A stretch of DNA of 25,262 bases. It comes from a virus. Below are positions 6,835 to 13,116 of this stretch, piece after piece (position 1 is the stretch's first letter; each line of letters begins with the position of its first letter). The stretch lies in IMG/VR virus record IMGVR_UViG_3300001213_000031, positions 1 through 25,262 of that record; one strand, 5' to 3'. The translations under genes and the position numbers were made by a program. The notes under the pieces were generated by a model. The model saw only the letters and a list, made by a program, of their open reading frames with translations. It was not told the DNA's origin and did not search any database.

Positions 6835-9800
6835 GCAACACCTACCGTGATACGACGATTCTTACCACCGAGGCGCAGCCGCGCTGTCGTCTGCTCATGT
6901 TGTACACGCATGCCCATCCCAGGTTGCAGGTCGGGGTGTTCTAATTTGTAGTACAGGTCTTTGATTGCGTCGTTATCAACACGATAACAGCGCAGACCTA
7001 AATTGCTATTGTTTAGTTTGTGCACCAAGTCATCTGACAGTTTCTCGTCCGCTTGCGCTCTAGATCTACGACCTGACAACACAGAAAAGGTAGATATCAT
7101 CATACCCCTAGCGAGCTCAGGCTCAAGTAGCTTCGCGACAGCCTCTGCGCTCGGCCACTTAGCGCCTGGCTCACCTTTTGGGTTCATAGGGTATAAGATG
7201 TATGTTGCCTTCGGTGTTATCACTCGCGTCTGATCAACATCATTGTTTATAGCTATGAAGACGTCTTCGAGACTGAATGCAAGGTCTCGCGAAACACTGT
7301 CGTCCTCGTATGTGGTCTCCTGATGGTTATGTACAAGTATGGAGCCTTGCAGCGATGGCAGGTCAGAGTCAGCTATATGCACACTGTAGGGGTTGTCGTC
7401 AGATGCTCTCTCATGCAGCAGCGTGTTACCAGCACCGTCGAAGACGTATAGCTCTTCATGCATGAGACCCACCATGCTCAATCCCGTCAGACCTATAGCC
7501 AGAGCTGTCTCTGGCTTCAGCGCTTCGAAGTTCGAGATGTGCATATACGGGTCAAGGAACCAAGTACTACCCAGACCACGAGCCATATCAACTGACAGTT
7601 GGTTAGCGAAGGCTGGAGTGTCACGCGTGGCATACCGTAGCCCTGCAGCCCGCAGATCGGCTATCGATCGTGGACTACCTACAGCGGCACTGCCTCCGTC
7701 GCCGGGAGCGCTGCCGCCTTCTTCCCCTGGCCGACCTGCGTGACCGAAATTCCCGCTACCCGGACCACCTTTCACAACGGTGATAATCTTGCGTGCCTTC
7801 GTGGGTTGCTCTCGTGTGTCTTCAGGCAGCACCCAAATACAAGGGCCCTGGATCTCAGGACAGAGCAAGTCAATCAGTTGTGCCCCTGCGCTAGCACTCT
7901 CTTTACGCGTCACGGGCACGATAGCACGAGGAGGTGTATGTTCGACCGTGACACCCTCGAAGGCATCAGCATCTTTAGGTAATGGCTTAATACCGTACCA
8001 TGTGTTACTGCTACCCTCAGGCTTGAACGCCTCTAATCCGATGATGTCACACATTTTACGCACTGGCGGTAGTGGCGTATAGAAGTCAATCTCTTTATCT
8101 TGTGCGTTGGCGAGAACGTGCAACGTGGTAAGCATCCAGCGCTGTTGCATAGGACTAACAGCGAGAGCTGCAACGTAACTGCTATTCTCTCTCGGGCCGT
8201 CACGGCGCAGGATAAGCATCGCTTGAGTTTGTCCATTCGTGTCAGTGATAACTATAGGCACAGCTGCTGTTGCCTCGATACGTATGTCATTCTGCACAAC
8301 GCTGCCCCAAAGATTCGTGAACCTATCAGTGGCCTGTAGGTCCTGAAATGACGGCGAAGGACCAGACCAGCTAAGAGGGATGCTTCCGCTCTCGTGAGGT
8401 CCCCCACGTATCGCAGCAGCACCAATGTGAAATGTCAGGTCCTCACCGCCCTCATGAGCCATTTGTTGGGCCAACTTCGTCAGTTGCACTGTATCGCGAG
8501 CAATCTGAGCTGCGGCTGCAATGTCGTTTTTGTAAGTTAGTGCCACGAGTCCCAGCACAGCGGCTGTAGCGGATAGCTGCACTGTCGCGCGCAGCCCACG
8601 ATTAGAGTTCAGTGCTACACGTAGACCTGTTAGACCACGACCAGCGACATCTAGGTTGTGTTGTATCGTACGGACTACACTATCTCCAGTGGCCCCATCA
8701 CTTGGTGCACTGCCTCCTTCCTCGCCGGGTCGACCAGCATGTCCGAAGTTACCGCTACCAGGGCCACCTTTGTAGGCTACTGTTAGTAACCGCGTTGCCT
8801 CTTTGGACACCTTGCGAGGTCGCTCACTTGCAGGAATACGCTCGTAGTGGAAATCATATACCTTAGCAGCAGAGATCCACGCTTGATGTAGAGCCTGCCG
8901 TTGTATCTCGTGTTTCGGAAGCTCAGGGTGTGCCTTACCGATTACCTGCAGTCGCCGTGTGTACGAGTCGGTCACGTATTTGTTCATTAACGAACCGGCG
9001 TGACCCCAGCGGCCCTTGCCGCTCTTGTCGTGTAGTGAGCGTCGAATTACATACGTCTCGTGCGGCGTCACAACACGCAGCTCGCCTACGCGTAGCCGAG
9101 CAGCGGTTTCAATGTCCTTGGGGTTGGGTGGCATAGCGTAGTGCATACTCCCATCACGATATCGCGCGGGGGTGCCACGTACTAGCACACCGTCGATGCC
9201 GTGTGAGATGATCAGATCATTCTTGGGAAAGTCCAGGTACCCAGGCTTCGTAGTTGCTTTGAACGTCTCGAGCGTACCCGTAAGGGATACTAAGGCTATG
9301 GTATCGAAGTTGTTACGTCCTAAATGGCTTTCGACAATGTCTGCAGCTGCCTTAGCAAAGGACATAACACCTTCTTCGACCCAGAGTACTGATTGCTTAT
9401 GTCCCTCTGTATCACCTTTGAACGGCACGTATGGGTACTCACGTGCCGGCGTACGTGACAATATGGCTCGGTACACAGCTGTAGCGGCCATGGTACCTAC
9501 AACGCCGACGTTAGCTAAGAACATCAGTTTCTTGTCGGCTGGCATCTGTTGCCATTCCTCACGCGAGGTCTGTACGAAGCGACCACCTGCATCGCGAGCA
9601 CTGCTGATAAGGCGATTGCTGACACGTGTGACTCGCCCCACTACGCCGTTGCCCCCACTGCCTCCGCCTTCGCCGTCGCCAGGGGCACTACCGCCTTCTT
9701 CACCTGGACGTCCTGCGTGTCCCCAGTGTCCAGACCCTGCCCCGCCCTTGCTGTGCGAACGCACAGTGCGCCAGGCTGCTTGCTTCGCAGCACCGTCAGT

Positions 9801-9935
9801 GAAACCGTTATCCATCAGCTGCGTGTAGTAGCACTCTACCCAAGTACTACGCAGTTCATCAGGCAACTGTAGCACACTACGTGAAGGTCCTACGTAATCA
9901 GCCGGCTCAACCACCGTATCTTGTTTCTGGACCAT
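6831..9935 (-). CDS. Multi-domain tagged polyprotein: ChaB-like N-terminus, two JAMM-like modules and a GNAT-like module
   Basis: The frame is open from an ATG at 9995, but the ATG at 9935 is preferred: AGAGAGG lies 5-6 bases before it and it follows the upstream stop by one base, while 9995 has no ribosome site (1034 residues from 9935, numbering below). Residues about 22-60 look ChaB-like (LPDELRSTWVECYY, then KQAAWRTVRS). Module A (tag 63-85) has a hydrophobic stretch at about 138-160 and a degenerate JAMM-like region (SHG 244-246, PPNPKD, VVTPHETYVI). A shortened tag lies at about 303-315. Module B (tag 389-411) has a hydrophobic stretch at about 450-468, then a GNAT-like region at 555-650 (MLILRRDGP, YVAALAVSP, IIGLEAFKP). 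Module C (tag 722-744) has a JAMM-like region with HNHQ (869-872) and S888-x-x-D891. Role inferred as head-carried effectors; catalysis is uncertain for module A and for module C, where Q replaces P. Confidence 0.75.
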   Translation of the reverse strand: MVQKQDTVVEPADYVGPSRSVLQLPDELRSTWVECYYTQLMDNGFTDGAAKQAAWRTVRSHSKGGAGSGHWGHAGRPGEEGGSAPGDGEGGGSGGNGVVGRVTRVSNRLISSARDAGGRFVQTSREEWQQMPADKKLMFLANVGVVGTMAATAVYRAILSRTPAREYPYVPFKGDTEGHKQSVLWVEEGVMSFAKAAADIVESHLGRNNFDTIALVSLTGTLETFKATTKPGYLDFPKNDLIISHGIDGVLVRGTPARYRDGSMHYAMPPNPKDIETAARLRVGELRVVTPHETYVIRRSLHDKSGKGRWGHAGSLMNKYVTDSYTRRLQVIGKAHPELPKHEIQRQALHQAWISAAKVYDFHYERIPASERPRKVSKEATRLLTVAYKGGPGSGNFGHAGRPGEEGGSAPSDGATGDSVVRTIQHNLDVAGRGLTGLRVALNSNRGLRATVQLSATAAVLGLVALTYKNDIAAAAQIARDTVQLTKLAQQMAHEGGEDLTFHIGAAAIRGGPHESGSIPLSWSGPSPSFQDLQATDRFTNLWGSVVQNDIRIEATAAVPIVITDTNGQTQAMLILRRDGPRENSSYVAALAVSPMQQRWMLTTLHVLANAQDKEIDFYTPLPPVRKMCDIIGLEAFKPEGSSNTWYGIKPLPKDADAFEGVTVEHTPPRAIVPVTRKESASAGAQLIDLLCPEIQGPCIWVLPEDTREQPTKARKIITVVKGGPGSGNFGHAGRPGEEGGSAPGDGGSAAVGSPRSIADLRAAGLRYATRDTPAFANQLSVDMARGLGSTWFLDPYMHISNFEALKPETALAIGLTGLSMVGLMHEELYVFDGAGNTLLHERASDDNPYSVHIADSDLPSLQGSILVHNHQETTYEDDSVSRDLAFSLEDVFIAINNDVDQTRVITPKATYILYPMNPKGEPGAKWPSAEAVAKLLEPELARGMMISTFSVLSGRRSRAQADEKLSDDLVHKLNNSNLGLRCYRVDNDAIKDLYYKLEHPDLQPGMGMRVQHEQTTARLRLGGKNRRITVGVA
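7704..7772 (-). repeat. Module tag 6 in the 1034-residue polyprotein
   Basis: It encodes the common form of the tag, preceded by RKIITVV. It shares 26 identical bases (7765-7790) with the tag at 3820-3888. It opens the C-terminal JAMM-like module. Confidence 0.95.
8703..8771 (-). repeat. Module tag 7 in the 1034-residue polyprotein
   Basis: It encodes the common form of the tag, followed by SDG rather than GDG and preceded by LTVAY. It opens the GNAT-like module with a hydrophobic segment about 40 residues later. Confidence 0.95.
8991..9029 (-). repeat. Truncated module tag
   Basis: It encodes DKSGKGRWGHAGS. The GxGxWGHAG core matches the GHWGHAG form of the tag at 9681-9749, but the N-terminal GGxG and the C-terminal RPGEEGG parts are lost. 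It sits at the end of the degenerate JAMM-like domain, where a module boundary would be expected. Confidence 0.55.
9681..9749 (-). repeat. Module tag 8 (GHW variant) near the N-terminus of the 1034-residue polyprotein
   Basis: It encodes KGGAGSGHWGH-A-GRPGEEGGSAP. It has A at position 4 and HW instead of NF, as in the protease-gene copy. It directly follows the ChaB-like segment and is followed by a Gly/Ser-rich linker. Confidence 0.95.
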
Positions 9936-9936
9936 G

Positions 9937-11550
9937 TCAACCTCTCTGGGGTGTGATACCTCTACGTCTACCGGGAGCACGTACAGGCGACACATGAGGT
10001 AACGTGAAAGCTAAGTTAGGCGTCGGCCTTCCGTATACAGCACCGTAAGGGTCACGCAACCTGTCTTGTAGTACTTTAGGCGACAGACCATAGCTCTTGA
10101 TCAGCACATCGAGTGACGTAGCTATCGGCTGGAAATCACCGTAAGACCAGAAGCTAGTGCCTACAGCCTGCTCTAACTTGGGGTCTGATATGTAACGCCT
10201 CAGGTACTGTGTGAAAGCTTTTTCAAAGAATTGTGACCAGTTAGGCTCGAGCGCCTGCAGTTGGTTATTCTCTGCGTATACTTTGAAAGCGGCAGATTGA
10301 CGTACACTGTCACGGAACAGCAACCACTCAGATTTGAACGACGATGTTGAACCTGGCAGCCCACGGCTTTCAGTTAGCAACCTATTATCTAGATCATTAG
10401 CTACGGCGCGTGTTAGGTTAACTACATTCTGAGGTCCTGTGTACAACACAGCTCCAGGACGTGCATTATCACTGACTGCAATTCTGTGTAGACCACGCTC
10501 CTCAAAGCCAACTGAAGCGTCGAGTGCATCAAGTAGATCTTGCACCTGCTCGAGGATATCCTTGTTCTGTATGGTGACGTCAAAGTCACGACTGTACAGG
10601 TTGGCATCGAACATACGTTGAATCTCAGGCTGAATGTAACTTACTAGCTGCGGTAGGTGCTGCGTCACGTAAGCTGCAGATGCTGTTATACCGAAAGCGA
10701 CACCGGCGTTCACTGCACGCCCGAGAGGGTGCTCCAGATCTAGCGCGTTAGCTGCGGCTTGGGACCAGGCATCATCGCGAGGGCCTACAGGTTCTAAGTG
10801 ACAACGACAGTTCGGATGTGCAGGTATCGTATAGGCAACGCCGTCTAAGGAAAACACAGGGTTGCTTACACTAGCAATGGCACCTCTACCTTGATTCATG
10901 TCACCGAGGGCAGCACACACACTACATGTTCGCTCGTTCGGATCTGTACGCCAGGCAACTTGTTTATAGCCCTTCAATTTGAAAACTTCGTTGCGTGTCA
11001 GACCATATATACGTGACGTTTCAGTTATAGCTATACGGCTCGCCCTGTTGGCGGTTGCAGCGCCTGGACCTCCCGGTAGTATTGTTGCTATATTGTCGAT
11101 CAGCTCTTGTCTACTACCGCCGCGCTCTGACCAGGAGCGAAAGGCTTGTGTTAGCTGGTTTGCCGTACTCTTATCCAGGTCGGTTACAAACTGTGTGGGG
11201 TCATACTTTGCCACTATCTTCCGTGAGGTAGCATCAAACTGTCGATCAGTAATCGCATCCGACGCCGTGCGTCCGACGACCTCGAGCGAGCGCACTAACG
11301 TGGTCTGCAACACGTTGGCGAGTGCTGACTGTGTTGCTTTGCTTGTGGTGTCGTCATGCAGCAGTTGAGCGACAAGATCGGTTAGCTGTACCTCTTTGGC
11401 TGCCTGTTGCACTGCTGATATGTACTTTTGTAAGTTGGTAACAATCAAGCGTTTCTGGCGTACGAAATGACGGGACAAAGTCGTTTGTAGCTTGTCCTCT
11501 GCAGCCTTACGCTGTTGGTGTAACGGATCCAGTGACGTCGCTCCACTCAC
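9937..11550 (-). CDS. Mu F-like minor head protein with extra C-terminal domain
   Basis: 537 residues from a GTG that overlaps the portal stop as GTGA (11547-11550). Residues about 130-255 are a clear Mu F/SPP1 gp7-type head morphogenesis domain: SRIAITETSRIYG (171-183), VAWRTDPNERTCSVC with C209 and C212, and AHPNCRCHL with H245, C248 and C250, the usual metal-binding pattern. Family members bind the portal inside the head, and some are ejected with the DNA. About 280 residues follow, more than a plain family member needs. They contain a mildly hydrophobic stretch (GVAFGITASAAYV) and, near 430-450, NWSQFFEKAFTQYL, which resembles the EFFAEAF-type C-terminal part of lethal-factor-like zincins. 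No HExxH is present, so if it is a zincin it is inactive. It carries no tag. It is the gene directly before the tagged polyproteins. Confidence 0.88.
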   Translation of the reverse strand: MSGATSLDPLHQQRKAAEDKLQTTLSRHFVRQKRLIVTNLQKYISAVQQAAKEVQLTDLVAQLLHDDTTSKATQSALANVLQTTLVRSLEVVGRTASDAITDRQFDATSRKIVAKYDPTQFVTDLDKSTANQLTQAFRSWSERGGSRQELIDNIATILPGGPGAATANRASRIAITETSRIYGLTRNEVFKLKGYKQVAWRTDPNERTCSVCAALGDMNQGRGAIASVSNPVFSLDGVAYTIPAHPNCRCHLEPVGPRDDAWSQAAANALDLEHPLGRAVNAGVAFGITASAAYVTQHLPQLVSYIQPEIQRMFDANLYSRDFDVTIQNKDILEQVQDLLDALDASVGFEERGLHRIAVSDNARPGAVLYTGPQNVVNLTRAVANDLDNRLLTESRGLPGSTSSFKSEWLLFRDSVRQSAAFKVYAENNQLQALEPNWSQFFEKAFTQYLRRYISDPKLEQAVGTSFWSYGDFQPIATSLDVLIKSYGLSPKVLQDRLRDPYGAVYGRPTPNLAFTLPHVSPVRAPGRRRGITPQRG

Positions 11551-13100
11551 GGGTACACAACCTCGGTTGGGCGCCAGACCATCTCTTTGCGCGCACTTAT
11601 GTTAGGTGAGGGTATCGAGTAGGTGCGTGTAGACCAAAGCACGTCAACGCGACCACTCTTGTTGATGGACACGTAAGGCTCGCCAGGCCCAAGCTGCGCC
11701 TTCTGAGTTGCTTCCTGCAGTGCCTTGTTCTCCAGCAGCGTCGTAGCTGCGGCTGTGCTTGCAACGTCAGCAGCGTCGGGTTGAGGCCCTGTATCTCCCG
11801 TCGAGGTGCTATGTAGTACGACGTCAGTATCCGACAGTGAGACCCAGGAGGGCAGGGCCTCCAATTCCACAAGCAACCTGCGCGCTTCATCGCGTGTGAT
11901 AATCGCGTAAGGTTGCCCCATAGCGTCAAAAGTAGCAGGTGTCCACAAGGCCCTGACGTTGTTAATCTTGGTTGCCCTTATTTGCTCAGCAAGGAGGTCG
12001 CCCTCAGAGTCAGTATTATCGAACGAGAAGTCAACACCTTCAGGTAGCAGGTTCCAACTGATTGCTCTCTCGATGCTAGAGATTGCACGACCGAAGCCTT
12101 TACCCTTTGCTTTCTCAGCCTGCACTTGTGCTTCAGTAGCACTGCCGAGGGGGCCTGCCGACATTGGCCAGAACTCCCTGACATCCACACCGAAGTCTAG
12201 GGCTAACGTCGCGATGTACGTACTTACGAGGTCCCTGCGGTCGAAGTGTTCTGGCAGCGTTGAGAACGGCACTATTTTGACGTCAACGTTCGATTGCGGC
12301 GACATGGTCGACGCCAGCCAAAGAACGCCCTTGAAGATTAGGTTGTTCTTCGACAGCTCTTTGTTCTTGAACAGCTGCATCGCCTCTTCAAGCTCCGGCA
12401 TTGTGATACCTGAGGCGGTGACAATACCTTGAGGTGGCAGATCGGACAACCTCTCCTGCTCGTAACGGTGCAACATCCAGAGCACACGGGCAGACATCAT
12501 GGCGCGTGAGGCAGCACAGTAACCAAGACCGAAGTGCGCTTCGCGCGGCGACGGCATGTCAACAATGCGCATGAACTGCTCTGGCTTTAGTTTGACACTG
12601 CGTCCGGGAGCCTCAACGGGGTTGTAAATGATGTGGTTCTTAACCCACGTACAGCGGTGAGAATCTAAGTTGTAGATGCCCTTCACAGCACCGGTGTATG
12701 AATCGTTACCGTAACCGAGCTCGGCCACACCTCCGAGATCGGTTGCCCAGTAATCCTGCGCATACATCGAGATGAAAGAGTCCCAGCCCATACCATCGTT
12801 CGCGAGCGATACAAGCTCATGACCGGCAGCGGCACGATTACGTCCGCCGACGACTTTGAAATCCAGTGACACTACCTTGGATACCATTGTCGATAGTGCC
12901 CCAGCCAGGATTGATTCACCACGAATGAACTCGTCCATGTACGCGGCGCGGTCACTCGAACCCCACTCAGGTATCACATCTTCTTTGCGTTGTTGGATCC
13001 AGGTGAGCAGGTAGCCTGCTGCCCTATCAATCGCGTCCTCGTCTATTGCGAAACGCGGTTGAACGGAGGCTGTACTTTTACGGTTACGCGTTGTAGCCAC
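11547..13100 (-). CDS. Phage portal protein
   Basis: 517 residues from a GTG at 13100 with TAGGAGC 7 bases upstream. The longer frame from 13139 would overlap terL and has no ribosome site. The protein forms the dodecameric ring at the head vertex through which DNA is packaged and ejected. The sequence fits the family: FIRGESILAGALSTMVSKVV near the N-terminus, a central clip/stem region, YIATLALDFGVDVREFWP, and the late SATEAQVQAEKAKGKGF helix followed by ERAISWNLLP, which are typical of portals. Position between TerL and the Mu F-like protein is the standard order. It ends in the GTGA overlap with the Mu F-like gene, so the two are probably coupled. Confidence 0.88.
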   Translation of the reverse strand: MATTRNRKSTASVQPRFAIDEDAIDRAAGYLLTWIQQRKEDVIPEWGSSDRAAYMDEFIRGESILAGALSTMVSKVVSLDFKVVGGRNRAAAGHELVSLANDGMGWDSFISMYAQDYWATDLGGVAELGYGNDSYTGAVKGIYNLDSHRCTWVKNHIIYNPVEAPGRSVKLKPEQFMRIVDMPSPREAHFGLGYCAASRAMMSARVLWMLHRYEQERLSDLPPQGIVTASGITMPELEEAMQLFKNKELSKNNLIFKGVLWLASTMSPQSNVDVKIVPFSTLPEHFDRRDLVSTYIATLALDFGVDVREFWPMSAGPLGSATEAQVQAEKAKGKGFGRAISSIERAISWNLLPEGVDFSFDNTDSEGDLLAEQIRATKINNVRALWTPATFDAMGQPYAIITRDEARRLLVELEALPSWVSLSDTDVVLHSTSTGDTGPQPDAADVASTAAATTLLENKALQEATQKAQLGPGEPYVSINKSGRVDVLWSTRTYSIPSPNISARKEMVWRPTEVVYP

Positions 13101-13116
13101 TTGATTGCTCCTAATA

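Noticed and set aside
1772-9749. Tag repeats as a CRISPR array or DNA satellite
   Set aside because: The copies are spaced by hundreds to over a thousand bases of coding sequence and vary at third codon positions, so they are peptide repeats.
9172-9828. 218-codon plus-strand open frame
   Set aside because: Lies opposite the tagged 1034-residue gene; its Pro-rich part is the antisense of the Gly-rich tag and linker, and there is no ribosome site.
9936-9995. Upstream ATG at 9995 as the start of the 1034-residue polyprotein
   Set aside because: It would overlap the Mu F-like gene by 59 bases and lacks a ribosome site, unlike the ATG at 9935.
11959-12432. 157-codon plus-strand open frame
   Set aside because: Antisense shadow of the portal gene, with Ser/Leu-rich sequence and no domain pattern.
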